Positions 1 to 7,460 are shown, counted from the first letter of the stretch. The stretch is 64,000 nt of DNA from Acidaminococcus fermentans_A (GCF_052216985.1 NZ_JBQOUY010000002.1:130781-194780), one strand, 5' to 3'. A program made the numbers and translations. Notes: generated by a model from the sequence alone, not told the origin.

Positions 1-435
1 GCATCAAGGGGAATCAATCGTATTGCGGCGAGAGTTACCAATCAACTGCCTTTTTATATCCTGTCCAATGTGCCCTGCTTTGGGATAAAACTTCGAAAAC
101 AGGCTCTTTACTTTATGCCCGACAAGCTGCTGATCGTTTCAGCGATGGATGTGGGGGCGGTCAGCTATTCAGATATTCTGTTGGATTTCAAGAAAACATC
201 ATATGTGGAAGAAGAGCTGGTTCCCAATGACGCTGAAGTCATCGGCCAGACATGGCTGAAAGTCAATAAAAATGGAACACCTGACAAACGATTCAAAGAC
301 AACAGGCAGCTTCCTATTTGCGCATATGGAACTATCATTATCCGGTCCAAAAACAAAGATCTGTATGTGGAATTGATGTGTTCGAATAATAAGACCGTTG
401 AAGGAATGAAGAAATTAGCACAAAACCCTTCGTAA
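1..435 (+). CDS. C-terminal part of an unidentified protein, cut by the window edge
   Basis: The frame is open from the first base to a TAA at 433-435, so at least 144 residues are present and the true start lies outside the window. A GTG at 70 could be mistaken for a start, but nothing there resembles a ribosome site and coding continues upstream. The fragment is a mixed alpha/beta sequence with no signal peptide or membrane segment; it is not certain which family it belongs to. The phrase FYILSNVPCFGIKLRKQ followed by a beta-rich stretch recalls C-terminal domains of cytosolic stress or nucleotide-binding-like bacterial proteins, but I cannot name the domain. It ends about 50 bases before the reverse-strand acetyltransferase remnant. 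Confidence 0.7.
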   Translation, partial: ASRGINRIAARVTNQLPFYILSNVPCFGIKLRKQALYFMPDKLLIVSAMDVGAVSYSDILLDFKKTSYVEEELVPNDAEVIGQTWLKVNKNGTPDKRFKDNRQLPICAYGTIIIRSKNKDLYVELMCSNNKTVEGMKKLAQNPS

Positions 436-483
436 TGCTAATCTGAGGCAAAAGACTGTTATATATGCGGCATTCTTCTGATA

Positions 484-835
484 TCATGGACGATTTCTTT
501 TATCATAGCGAATACCTTCTTTCTGTTGTACAGCCAGCTCCATGACAAAATAGGGGATGGATATACCCTGACGCAAAGCAACCTGTTCCTGGATGACTTC
601 GTATCCCCGATGTTCAAAAAAAGATCGGGCTGTTATCGAAGCATGGGTCATGACCGTATTTTTTGCAAAATTCTCCAGGTGATTGCAGTGGCAAATCCTC
701 TGCGTTGGTAATCTTTATGGACAAACAGTCTGTCCAGGTAACCGGAGGGGGCCAAATCTCCAAAACCACCGATCTTATTTTTTTCACGGCAACAACTGTC
801 CAGTGATCCAAAGTGGGAGAGATCCAGCCCAAGGT
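484..835 (-). pseudogene. GNAT acetyltransferase remnant with two frameshifts
   Basis: Read on the reverse strand and joined across frames, this gives LDHWTVVAVK, then IGGFGDLAPSGYLDRLFVHK and DYQRRGFATAI, then THASITARSFFEHRGYEV and a stop at 484-486. The RLFVHKDYQRRG segment is the acetyl-CoA pyrophosphate-binding loop (Q/R-x-x-G-x-G/A) typical of GNAT N-acetyltransferases, and THAS...FFEHRGYEV is the usual C-terminal motif. Frame changes occur at an A-run near 780 and another near 660 (both read as T-runs on the plus strand). The N-terminus is missing and the upstream part is replaced by a dispersed repeat. No functional enzyme can be made unless these are sequencing errors. Confidence 0.75.
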
Positions 836-912
836 GATCCGGTTTCCCAATAAGGCGTGAGGGACATGGTAAGAAATCAGACACGGACCTATGGGCCTTG
901 AGACGTCAGATT
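826..912. repeat. Mosaic intergenic repeat, copy 1 (5' modules only)
   Basis: It contains the 'ATCCAGCCCAAGGTGATCCG' module, then 'AAGGCGTGAGGGACATGG', then 'GAGACGTCAG'. The same modules recur at 1390, 3155, 4325 and 8160. This copy lacks the terminator-bearing right end and abuts the acetyltransferase remnant, which suggests that insertion removed the gene's start. Confidence 0.7.
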
Positions 913-967
913 TTGTACGGATTAGCAGCAGGGACCTTTTCCTTATGTTTTGTTGGAGGCAATAATT

Positions 968-1249
968 TCAAGCTTCATTGTCCACATCTTTCATAAGGTC
1001 AGCAAAGCTGTGATACCGTTTGTATTTTTCCGGATGAGTTTTCATTTCTTCATACTCGGCAAGGGCAGCACGTGTTTCAGCATTGAATGCATTGCGGCGG
1101 ACTTGGAAGGGAATCCCGTCACATCTGACCGCACTCTTTAAAAACATGGTGATGGCAGACGACATATTCAGTCCCAAATCATTGAATAATCCTTCCGCTT
1201 CCTTTTTCAGCTCTGCGTCCACGCGGACATTGATGTTGGCAGTAGTCAT
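968..1249 (-). CDS. Orphan RelB/DinJ-family antitoxin, copy 1
   Basis: A 93-residue protein beginning MTTANINVRVDAELKKEAEG, the ribbon-helix-helix N-terminus of DinJ/RelB antitoxins, followed by the usual SSAITMFLKSAVRCDGIPF segment and an acidic C-terminal toxin-neutralising tail. Antitoxins of this family bind their operator as dimers and cap an RelE/YafQ-type mRNA endonuclease. The ribosome site AGAGGTGAG precedes the ATG. No toxin gene follows on the reverse strand, where one would be expected within a few bases; the sequence below 968 runs into a repeat. A second copy at 2734-3015 encodes the identical protein. A promoter of the form TTGCTC-17-TATAAT lies just upstream (reverse strand, about 1283-1311). 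Confidence 0.85.
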   Translation of the reverse strand: MTTANINVRVDAELKKEAEGLFNDLGLNMSSAITMFLKSAVRCDGIPFQVRRNAFNAETRAALAEYEEMKTHPEKYKRYHSFADLMKDVDNEA

Positions 1250-1385
1250 CCTGACTCACCTCTTTCTTTTTATCAATTTAATTATATGTTAAAATAATGA
1301 AAAGAGCAATATAATAAATGATATTGTTCTATTTTTGCAACATATTTTACTATAAATTAAAACAGTAACGACTAACAAAATCTGG

Positions 1386-1640
1386 TAGGCGAGATCCAGC
1401 CCAAAGTGATCCGGTTTCTAAAGCTAAATGAACAGTGCAGAGCGCAGAGGGAAGAGAGAAGAGCGGTATGGTGGGAATCCAATGACCCATTGCGATACCG
1501 TAGAGGGCGCGTAGATGCTCCTGAACGTGAAAACCGGTGGCCGGGAAGGGTTTCCCTTTGGATTGCACCCTATGCCGTCGATTTCGGAGCATGGTGCAGA
1601 AAAGGCGGGGCAACCGGCCTGCGCCCCCTACGGGTCCGTG
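1386..1640. repeat. Mosaic intergenic repeat, copy 2
   Basis: The 628-base gap between 1250 and 1878 is mostly this element. It carries the 'GATCCAGCCCAAAGTGATCCG' left module shortened by one base elsewhere, a purine-rich 'GTGCAGAGCGCAGAGGGAAG' segment, 'CATTGCGATACCGTAGAGGG', 'CTGAACGTGAAAACCGGTGG' and a right part ending near 1640. The same blocks appear in changing combinations at 3150-3606, 4310-4572 and 8150-8480. I see no believable gene in it. Confidence 0.7.
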
Positions 1641-1796
1641 AATGAATAACTATACTGTGATGAAGATTTTACCGAGAACTTATTGACACATACCTTTCCC
1701 AACAGACTGCTTGCCAAATTTCATCAACTCTGTTATACTAAACACGAATCAATCATATACAAGTGGTGCTGGCTGCTGCCGAGTAGTCAGAAGTAC

Positions 1797-1850
1797 GCCG
1801 TTTCCTTATCGTCAGGTCTTAGCAGATAAGGAAGCGGCATATTTATTTTT
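1797..1850 (+). terminator. Leader hairpin upstream of the radical-SAM gene
   Basis: GCCGTTTCCTTATC (1797-1810) pairs with GATAAGGAAGCGGC (1825-1838), a 14-base stem with one G-U pair, followed by a T-rich run. It sits 41 bases before the start at 1879 and just after a TACTAAACACG-like promoter region, so it may act as an attenuator or processed leader for that gene. Confidence 0.55.
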
Positions 1851-1878
1851 GACCGTAATAAACATTCAGGAGAAACTA

Positions 1879-2643
1879 ATGGAAAAGTTTATTTATAAAA
1901 AACCGTATCAGGAAGAGGGAAAATCTATTTTGGAAGTAAACCTTTTCCCCGGCAAATATTGCAATTTTAACTGCATTTTTTGTCCTGTGAGTCGTAAGCT
2001 GGTACACGTACAGACCCAGGAGTCAGTGAATCTGGGAAATCTGGACGATGCGATTCGGGATCTGCGACAGCGGATTCAGAGAATCAAGCCTGATTTGGTA
2101 TTTCTCAATTCTTTGGGCGAGTCTGTGCTGCTGAAAGGTGTGGAACAGGTCATTGATACTGTTCATAGGGAGAAAGTCCCCATCCGACTCCTGTCAAACG
2201 GCTATCTTTATGGAAATCCGGCGTATGCGGCCATTGCAGGTCGGTGTGAAGAAGTAATCGGGGAACTGAAAATGGGACGGGAAGAAGCTTTTCAGAAAGC
2301 CCAAAGGCCTATCGCCGGTTATACGGTTCGGCAGCATATTCAAAATATGGTGAACTTCAGGAAATCATACACGGGCCGTTTCCATCTGGAAATCACGGTG
2401 GTTAAAGGCTACAGTGACGATCCGGAATCCCTGGATATTTTTCGCAGTGCTGTTGCCCTTTTAAAGCCCGATGTGCTGCAGGTAGTCACGCCGGAATTTC
2501 CTTTTGATAAAGTACTTGGTATCTCTCAGGATAAACTGAAAAAAGTTGCTGAATTTTTGACAACGCGAAACTCAATGAGTACAGCGCCCGGGACCCATCC
2601 CGGCCGCCCAGAGGGCAAAAAAACAGACCCGCAGTCAAGGTGA
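1879..2643 (+). CDS. Radical SAM protein with a repeat-derived 3' end
   Basis: The ATG at 1879 is chosen over upstream in-frame codons because CAGGAG precedes it and homologous-looking sequence starts here (254 residues). C28, C32 and C35 form the CxxxCxxC [4Fe-4S]/SAM site (KYCNFNCIFC), followed by a TIM-barrel-like pattern including FLNSLGESVLL and IRLLSNGYL. The compact single-domain layout resembles COG0731-type Fe-S oxidoreductases; the substrate is unknown. The last ~20 residues (APGTHPGRPEGKK...) are translated from the dispersed intergenic repeat, and the natural C-terminus has been lost or replaced. It lies between the two identical orphan antitoxin genes and is preceded by a leader hairpin. 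Whether it is active is uncertain. Confidence 0.7.
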   Translation: MEKFIYKKPYQEEGKSILEVNLFPGKYCNFNCIFCPVSRKLVHVQTQESVNLGNLDDAIRDLRQRIQRIKPDLVFLNSLGESVLLKGVEQVIDTVHREKVPIRLLSNGYLYGNPAYAAIAGRCEEVIGELKMGREEAFQKAQRPIAGYTVRQHIQNMVNFRKSYTGRFHLEITVVKGYSDDPESLDIFRSAVALLKPDVLQVVTPEFPFDKVLGISQDKLKKVAEFLTTRNSMSTAPGTHPGRPEGKKTDPQSR

Positions 2644-2664
2644 TTGCGGGCCTGCTTTTTTCGA
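2584..2664. repeat. Mosaic intergenic repeat, copy 3 (right end with terminator)
   Basis: Only the right module is present: 'CATCCCGGCCGCCCAGAGGG' followed by the hairpin CCCGCAGTCAAGGTGATTGCGGG and a T-run. It supplies both the end of the preceding reading frame and its transcription terminator. Confidence 0.75.
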
Positions 2665-2733
2665 TATGTAATGTTTCAGAACAAGTCAGAATGGGAACCA
2701 GTGCGAAAAAGAAACAATTCCAGTACAACGATG

Positions 2734-3015
2734 TCAAGCTTCATTGTCCACATCTTTCATAAGGTCAGCAAAGCTGTGATACCGTTTGTATTTTTCCGGA
2801 TGAGTTTTCATTTCTTCATACTCGGCAAGGGCAGCACGTGTTTCAGCATTGAATGCATTGCGGCGGACTTGGAAGGGAATCCCGTCACATCTGACCGCAC
2901 TCTTTAAAAACATAGTGATGGCAGACGACATATTCAGTCCCAAATCATTGAATAATCCTTCCGCTTCCTTTTTCAGCTCTGCGTCCACGCGGACATTGAT
3001 GTTGGCAGTAGTCAT
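2734..3015 (-). CDS. Orphan RelB/DinJ-family antitoxin, copy 2
   Basis: It encodes exactly the same 93-residue DinJ/RelB-type protein as 968-1249. I found one silent base difference in the whole gene (codon in front of the MFLKS segment). Identity starts abruptly near the stop codon and ends about 40 bases upstream of the ATG, where the promoter regions diverge, so this is a recent gene-sized duplication or conversion. Again no partner toxin lies downstream. An identical pair of toxin-less antitoxins would neutralise toxins encoded elsewhere (an 'anti-addiction' role) or be leftovers. Confidence 0.85.
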   Translation of the reverse strand: MTTANINVRVDAELKKEAEGLFNDLGLNMSSAITMFLKSAVRCDGIPFQVRRNAFNAETRAALAEYEEMKTHPEKYKRYHSFADLMKDVDNEA

Positions 3016-3149
3016 CCTGACTCACCTCTTTCGTTGTTTATCAATTTAATTATAAGCAAAAAGACTGAATAAAGAAATACAATAAATGACAATGCTTTAT
3101 TCTTGCAGCATAAATTGATGCAAAAATAAAATTTGGCGATTCGTAGGAG

Positions 3150-3606
3150 CAGGTAGGTGAAATTCAACCCAAAGTGATCCGGGGTCCCCATAAGTCGTGA
3201 GGGAATCTGACAAGAAGGCAGACACGGCCTCAAGGGAGCCTTGAGACGTCAGCGGGACGGTGCGAATCCAACGCCCCCATTTGCGATGCCGTAGGGGGCG
3301 CAGGCCCGGCGCCCCGCTCTTCAAATCCGCCTTACGCCAAAGGAGACCATCTGCCGGGCAGATGGTCCTGAACGTGAAAACCGGTGGCCGGGACGGGCGG
3401 GCCTGCGGCTCGCCCCTACACCGTTGGTATCGGATGTTTGATTCCAACGGTCAGAGAAACGGGACCTTCGGAAACCGCGTTTCTGAGATTTTTCGTTGTA
3501 TCTCTGCCCCTAACGCCGTAGGGGTTCGCCAAAGGCAAACCCATCCCGGCCGCCCGGAGGGCAAAAAAGCAGGCCCGCAGTCGAAGTGACTGCGGGCCTG
3601 TTTTAT
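3150..3606. repeat. Mosaic intergenic repeat, copy 4 (longest, ends in a terminator)
   Basis: It contains nearly all modules: 'CAACCCAAAGTGATCCGG', 'GTCGTGAGGGAATCTGAC', 'CCTTGAGACGTCAG', 'CATTTGCGATGCCGTAGGGG', 'CTGAACGTGAAAACCGGTGG', 'CCAAAGGCAAACCCATCCCGG', and a final GCAGGCCCGCAGTC/GACTGCGGGCCTG hairpin with T-run at about 3568-3606. Part of it reads like a shuffled set of short blocks. The hairpin would end transcription from the left, and on the other strand that of the ParE/DinJ pair. Confidence 0.75.
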
Positions 3607-3944
3607 TCAGTTTCATTCAAAATATCTTTGCTGAGATCTTCAATGTTGCGGCCACCATAATAAATACGGGAAATCATGACACAATGGGATTGCTCATTGA
3701 TTAGATAGAAAACAACATAATTGTTTACAGGCATCTGATGAATTCCCATTGATTGCAGGGGTTCCCAGTCAACTCTTTTGAAACGAGATGGCATAGTATT
3801 TAAAGCGCGGACTCCTCTTAGGATTCTATGAATCTGGTCTTTAGCAATTTCAGGGACGAGCAGCTCTTCAGCAATATAAGTATATATTTCCCTCAAATCT
3901 TCAAGAGCTTCATTGGAATAAGTGACGCTGTATTGAATGCTCAT
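3603..3944 (-). CDS. ParE/RelE-family toxin
   Basis: A 113-residue basic protein (MSIQYSVTYSNEALEDLREI...) with the ParE/RelE layout: N-terminal beta strand, helical hairpin, then SRIYYGGRNIEDL near the C-terminus, the usual 'RVxYGRRD' position. Toxins of this superfamily either cleave mRNA on ribosomes or inhibit gyrase; sequence alone does not say which. Its ATG overlaps the stop of the upstream antitoxin gene (ATGA at 3941-3944), so the pair is translationally coupled. Unlike the orphan antitoxins nearby, this system looks intact. Confidence 0.85.
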   Translation of the reverse strand: MSIQYSVTYSNEALEDLREIYTYIAEELLVPEIAKDQIHRILRGVRALNTMPSRFKRVDWEPLQSMGIHQMPVNNYVVFYLINEQSHCVMISRIYYGGRNIEDLSKDILNETE

Positions 3945-4246
3945 ATGCCAAATTCCTTTTTAAGGATTTCATCTACTTCATTTGCAGTGTGGACATGACC
4001 AGATTGAATGGAATCCATACTTGCTTGGATTTCAGCAGTCAGTTCATCCCTTGTCATTGCTCCGAGAGCCTTTGGCCTGGGGGAAGTAAGTTTGAGTTCA
4101 AAAGGAATTCCTTTTCTTAAGACGACTTGGCTGTAGAACATTTGGATGGCGCTGGAGGGGGTAATGCCGAGCTGGGCAAGGATTCCTTCAGCATGATCTT
4201 TTAAATTTTTATCGATTCTGGCATAAACAGCAGAAGTATTGGCCAT
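3941..4246 (-). CDS. DinJ/RelB-family antitoxin of an intact pair
   Basis: A 101-residue protein, MANTSAVYARIDKNLKDHAE..., with the ribbon-helix-helix strand and helices (GITPSSAIQMFYSQVVLRKG) and the PFELKLTSPRPKALGAM linker typical of DinJ antitoxins. Its C-terminal 40 residues would wrap the toxin. GGAGGCGAT precedes the ATG. The start is followed, four bases overlapping at the other end, by the ParE/RelE toxin. Expression is probably autoregulated at the palindromic promoter just upstream. Confidence 0.88.
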   Translation of the reverse strand: MANTSAVYARIDKNLKDHAEGILAQLGITPSSAIQMFYSQVVLRKGIPFELKLTSPRPKALGAMTRDELTAEIQASMDSIQSGHVHTANEVDEILKKEFGI

Positions 4247-4265
4247 AATATCGCCTCCTTTTTTA

Positions 4266-4294
4266 ATTATAGGTTATTATGATTGCAATTGCAA
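4266..4294 (-). promoter_or_regulatory. Promoter and likely operator of the ParE/DinJ pair
   Basis: On the reverse strand TTGCAA (4289-4294), 17 bases, then TATAAT (4266-4271). The -35 box lies inside the perfect palindrome TTGCAATTGCAA (4283-4294), a plausible binding site for the ribbon-helix-helix antitoxin. Confidence 0.65.
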
Positions 4295-4309
4295 GCAATT
4301 AAAAAAGAA

Positions 4310-4572
4310 CTGGAGCAGGTGGGAAAAATCCAGCCCAAGGTGATCCGGTTTCCAAAGCTAAGTGCAGAATGAAGAGCGAAGAGTGCAGAGCAGGACGGAA
4401 GGGGCGAATGGTCCATTGCGATGCCGTAGGGGCCTCACGCCGGCAGGCCCGCCAGATGCACGAGCCCCCGATCCCAACGTGATAGGGGCTCCCCGCAGGA
4501 AAGCCCATCCCGGCCGCCCAGAGGGCAAAAAAAGAAAGCCCGCAGTCTTTAAAGATTGCGGGCCTGCTCTGT
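4310..4572. repeat. Mosaic intergenic repeat, copy 5 (ends in a terminator)
   Basis: Modules in order: 'ATCCAGCCCAAGGTGATCCG', 'AGTGCAGAATGAAGAGCGAA', 'CCATTGCGATGCCGTAGGGG', 'GCCCGCCAGATGCACGAGCC', 'CCCAACGTGATAGGGGCTCC', 'CCATCCCGGCCGCCCAGAGG', then the hairpin AGCCCGCAGTC...GATTGCGGGCCT. Together with the two hairpins that follow, it fills the gap between 4247 and 4724. Confidence 0.75.
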
Positions 4573-4636
4573 AATTATCCGGCAACAGCCCGAGGTATTT
4601 AAGCCCCGGGATTATCTTTTTGTACATGAAAAAGGA

Positions 4637-4707
4637 CTGCTGCACGTCATATTACGTGCAACAGACCCATTTTATCACGCTGTTGCATGCGATTTCACAT
4701 GCAACAG
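4637..4707. repeat. Two tandem related hairpins 3' of the metallo-hydrolase gene
   Basis: CTGCTGCACGT (4637-4647) pairs with ACGTGCAACAG (4654-4664), and CTGTTGCATG (4680-4689) pairs with CATGCAACAG (4698-4707). The two stems share their outer sequence. On the reverse strand they lie directly after the hydrolase stop codon, so they may stabilise or terminate that transcript, though no long T-run follows. Confidence 0.5.
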
Positions 4708-4724
4708 CTCACTTTGTTACGTTC

Positions 4725-5585
4725 TTATTTATCAAAATTTATTATCTGTCCATCATCCGGTACAGCTACCTGTTTGCCTAACTTTCTGCTATGGACAAAG
4801 TCGCGCATATTCTTGCGTGATACTGTGCAATGGTTAATGGCATCCATATGCACCGCTACAATTTTGGCCTTTGGCATTCTCGTTGCCGCTCTGCCTACAT
4901 CTTCTGTACCCATAATAATGGAATCATTGTAGCAGATGGACTTAGCATAACCAGTATTCATAATTAGAATATCGGGCTGACGATTTTGTAGCGTTTTATC
5001 AACCCGGGCCGTCCAGACCGTATCGCCCATCAGGTAAGTAGTTTTTTCACCGGGAGCAGCAAAGACCACGCCCATACTTTCTCCGAGCAGTACGCTATAA
5101 GCGGGATTGGCATACATCTCTTCCGTACCATGCGTGCCTTCTACTCTGGTCAGGCGCACCCCTTGGAACTCGATATCCCGATTCAGCACCTGAACATTGC
5201 GGAAACCTTCCTTGCGAATTTCAGTAGCGTCCTTATCATCCTGCACAAATACAGGAATATCTTTGTTGATGAACTGCTGAGCTACTTCATCCCAATGGTC
5301 AAGATGGGTATGCGTGACAATTAACGCATCAACATTCTTTAATACATCCTCCTTTGATTCGGGCAAGTCCATCTTGGGATTGCGCACCTCACTGTTGAAA
5401 GAACCAGCAAAGCCTTCATAACGGCCTTTTTCTGCCAGCATGGGATCTATCAAAAATACCGTATCGTTGTACGCCAATTTGCCCGTAGCATTGCGTACAT
5501 GCTGGTAAGAAACCTGTGCAAAGGCATTGCCCGTCATCATCGTCATTCCCAAGAATGCAGCCATTAAAGTTTTTCTCCACTTCAT
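4725..5585 (-). CDS. Exported metallo-beta-lactamase-fold hydrolase
   Basis: 286 residues. Residues 1-24 form a signal peptide (KWRKTLMAAFLGMTMMTGNA followed by FAQ), so it acts outside the cytoplasmic membrane. The zinc site HTHLDH is at residues 92-97, with further ligand candidates in EGTHGTEE, LMGDTVW and VAVHMDAINH, the order seen in UlaG/RomA-like metallo-hydrolases rather than true beta-lactamases. The substrate cannot be told from sequence. AGGAGG precedes the ATG. It is transcribed divergently from an Lrp-family regulator 136 bases away, the usual arrangement of a regulator and its target, so substrate-dependent control by that protein is likely. Confidence 0.8.
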   Translation of the reverse strand: MKWRKTLMAAFLGMTMMTGNAFAQVSYQHVRNATGKLAYNDTVFLIDPMLAEKGRYEGFAGSFNSEVRNPKMDLPESKEDVLKNVDALIVTHTHLDHWDEVAQQFINKDIPVFVQDDKDATEIRKEGFRNVQVLNRDIEFQGVRLTRVEGTHGTEEMYANPAYSVLLGESMGVVFAAPGEKTTYLMGDTVWTARVDKTLQNRQPDILIMNTGYAKSICYNDSIIMGTEDVGRAATRMPKAKIVAVHMDAINHCTVSRKNMRDFVHSRKLGKQVAVPDDGQIINFDK

Positions 5586-5661
5586 TTCATTTCCTCCTCT
5601 GAAGCATAATTTAATTTACATTGTGATTATACTTTGCTAGAATTTTACTTACGATACAGGA

Positions 5662-5708
5662 TTTCAAGAGATGCAGACAAATCACTTGAAATTTTCAAGT
5701 TTTCAAGT
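5662..5708. promoter_or_regulatory. Probable Lrp operator with four TTTCAAG half-sites
   Basis: TTTCAAGA at 5662, the inverted pair ACTTGAAA-T-TTTCAAGT at 5684-5700, and a further TTTCAAGT at 5701-5708. They lie between the divergent hydrolase and regulator genes, right before the regulator's ribosome site, as expected for an autoregulatory binding cluster. Confidence 0.6.
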
Positions 5709-5721
5709 TAGGAGCATTGCC

Positions 5722-6183
5722 ATGAATTTTTTACCTGCCAACAACAAAAAAATTGACAAAACTGACCATGAAATCCTCAGCATTCTGCATAAAGAGGCCA
5801 GAATTTCCATGACTGAACTGGGAAAACGCGTTCATTTAACCAGTCAGGCGGTCAAGAATCGTCTTGACCGCCTGACTGATTTGGGCGTTGTCCATCACTA
5901 TACCGTGAATGTCAACTGCCCCATATATGGTTATAAAACACATGCCCTTATAAAAATAACCCCACACAGCGGTTTTATGAAGTCCCTGTTGGATTATCTT
6001 ACTCAGTGCCACAGCCATATCAACCACTGTTATCAGATAACTGGTGCTCAAACACTATCCATCGACAGTTATTTTACGGACGAGGCCGAATTGCAGGAAT
6101 TTATTGACACAATCCAAAAATGGGGGGATTATGAAATCGAATTGGTATTAAGGGACATCTTACTCTCTGAAGGTGATGAATGA
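5722..6183 (+). CDS. Lrp/AsnC-family transcription regulator
   Basis: 153 residues from the ATG at 5722, which has GGAG seven bases upstream; a longer in-frame reading from 5671 would cover the operator and is rejected. The N-terminal AsnC-type helix-turn-helix is DKTDHEILSILHKEARISMT followed by ELGKRVHLTSQAVKNRLDRL. A RAM-like effector-binding domain follows (residues ~65-150, including YQITGAQTLSIDSYF). Such regulators sense amino acids or related small molecules and bind DNA as dimers or octamers. It is divergent from the exported hydrolase and probably controls it. Oddly, the codons of the recognition-helix region form a perfect 16-base inverted repeat (5841-5878). Confidence 0.85.
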   Translation: MNFLPANNKKIDKTDHEILSILHKEARISMTELGKRVHLTSQAVKNRLDRLTDLGVVHHYTVNVNCPIYGYKTHALIKITPHSGFMKSLLDYLTQCHSHINHCYQITGAQTLSIDSYFTDEAELQEFIDTIQKWGDYEIELVLRDILLSEGDE

Positions 6184-6346
6184 TTTTTTTCTGTAACAGA
6201 CACACTCACTATCTGCAGACATAAGATTTTGTGTGGTTTCCGTCAGGCTTTCCCAAACACCAAGGCCGACAGTGATACCATCATCAAGTGTCTTCAAATT
6301 ATTATTTCTTTATAGTTGATATACCTTATTTAATAGGGTATATCAA
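6184..6346. other. Intergenic segment with an inverted repeat
   Basis: TTGATATACC (6316-6325) and GGTATATCAA (6337-6346) form a perfect 10-base inverted repeat. A plus-strand open stretch ending at 6429 (…LNAQRNLAYGIGTILLAAL…) may be the tail of a lost membrane protein, but no start is visible. Confidence 0.35.
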
Positions 6347-6768
6347 TAGAACACAGAAACGGCTGAATGCACAACGGAACCTGGCTTATGGGATTGGTAC
6401 GATTCTACTAGCAGCATTGGTGCGGAAATGAAAAGAGCCATGGTGGGAATTCCTGCCATGGCTTTTTTTACTGTCCGTATTTTCACTCTTGTAAGATTAT
6501 ATACTGGAATCAAAGATAGGATGCGCAATTTTGTTTTTTCAGAATCCGGAAGATGTAAATCATCCTCCTCAATGTATTCAAAAATATCTTCCACAGGTTT
6601 ACCAAATACATGAGCAATGTCCAAGGCCAATTTTAAAGAAGGATTATATTTCCCGTTTTCAATATTACTGATTGTTTCTCTGCGGACATGAACTAATTTA
6701 GCTAAATCACTTTGTTGCATTTTATGGATCCGGCGTAAGTCACGGATTTTTGTAATTAGATACTCCAT
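6343..6768 (-). CDS. Small Xre-type (Cro/C1) helix-turn-helix regulator
   Basis: 141 residues as read. Residues 1-70 are a classic HTH_3 domain (ITKIRDLRRIHKMQQSDLAK, LVHVRRETISNIENGKYNPS) with the VEDIFEYIEEDD ending that normally closes 65-75-residue YozG/YgzD-like repressors. The remaining residues are translated through a strong hairpin at 6431-6469 and into unrelated sequence, so the frame has probably lost its natural stop. It follows a small membrane-protein gene on the same strand; pairs of a four-helix membrane protein and a short Xre repressor are common in Firmicutes. Confidence 0.7.
   Translation of the reverse strand: MEYLITKIRDLRRIHKMQQSDLAKLVHVRRETISNIENGKYNPSLKLALDIAHVFGKPVEDIFEYIEEDDLHLPDSEKTKLRILSLIPVYNLTRVKIRTVKKAMAGIPTMALFISAPMLLVESYQSHKPGSVVHSAVSVFY
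6431..6469. terminator. Bidirectional intrinsic terminator
   Basis: AGCCATGG (6436-6443) pairs with CCATGGCT (6456-6463), with a T-run on the right and an A-run on the left. It lies inside the extended reading frame of the Xre regulator. Confidence 0.7.
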
Positions 6769-6771
6769 GAT

Positions 6772-7175
6772 TCAAGTATCCTTTTCTAGGTCACGAAAAG
6801 TAAGTCCAGCAGCAGTCATTCCAGCTCCTAAGATAATATTCAACAGAGCTTCTTGTGGAAAGTTAATAGGTGTTGGTAAAAAACTATTACCTATGGCGAA
6901 GATAAGAGATAACATTGTGGTCATACACATAACCTTAAAACCCCTATAAAAGGATTCCATAATATGGGATTTGCCATTTCATCCCTTTCTTCTTGTCCCA
7001 TTGTAAATAAAATAATACTTAAAATAGTAGCCAGTGAAACGAAAATTAAAGCAGTCAATGTGAAAATGAAAGAATGCAGGAATTTACATATTCCAGCTAT
7101 AATCCAGCATATACCGGTAAAAGTATAATTCAAAAAGATAGACTGCCTTACAGCAACAAAGATCTTTTTAGACAT
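6772..7175 (-). pseudogene. Small multi-span membrane protein, frameshifted
   Basis: From the ATG at 7175 (GAGGTG upstream) it reads MSKKIFVAVRQSIFLNYTFT, a first membrane span, SFIFTLTALIFVSLATILSI as a second, then GQEERDEMANPIL, after which the frame goes to an early stop. A second frame beginning at 6960 (YRGFKVMCMTTMLSLIFAIG...) continues smoothly with two more spans and ends LTFRDLEKDT. The two halves match one four-span protein of the kind that accompanies short Xre repressors. The shift is at about 6950-6965. Either the gene is broken or two peptides are made by coupled translation. Confidence 0.65.
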
Positions 7176-7279
7176 TACGGATACACCTCTACTTTGGGAA
7201 ATAGAATACATATATTGAAAATACATATTTCATGTTAAAAATACATCACATACAAAGCAGGCGGTCAAGAGAGTAAAAA

Positions 7280-7375
7280 AGAAACTGGGCGCAGGCCCGG
7301 CGCCCCGCCAGATGCACGAGCCCATCCCCGGTCGTCCAGAGGACAGAAAAGAGAAAGCCCGCAGTCGGGGTGATA
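7280..7375. repeat. Mosaic intergenic repeat, copy 6
   Basis: It has 'GGCGCAGGCCCGGCGCCCCG', 'CCAGATGCACGAGCCCATCC' and 'AGAAAGCCCGCAGTCGGGGT', with the terminator half degenerated. Confidence 0.65.
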
Positions 7376-7395
7376 GACTCACGAGAAAAGAGAAT

Positions 7396-7442
7396 GAAGA
7401 GAAGCCTTGCAGGATGTAAAAATCCTACAAGGCTTTTTTCTT
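7396..7442 (+). terminator. Intrinsic terminator shared with the prophage
   Basis: AAGCCTTG (7402-7409) pairs with CAAGGCTT (7428-7435), with an inner AGGAT/ATCCT pair and a T-run. Almost the same hairpin, with flanking AAAAGAGAATGAAGAG-like sequence, occurs at 40316-40354 in the prophage. Confidence 0.7.
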
Positions 7443-7460
7443 GCAACAAATGGCATGGTG

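Noticed and set aside
6184..6300. Reverse-strand coding-like stretch (…LKTLDDGITVGLGVWESLTE…)
   Set aside because: It overlaps the Lrp gene end, has no start codon and no recognisable domain; too short to call a gene remnant.
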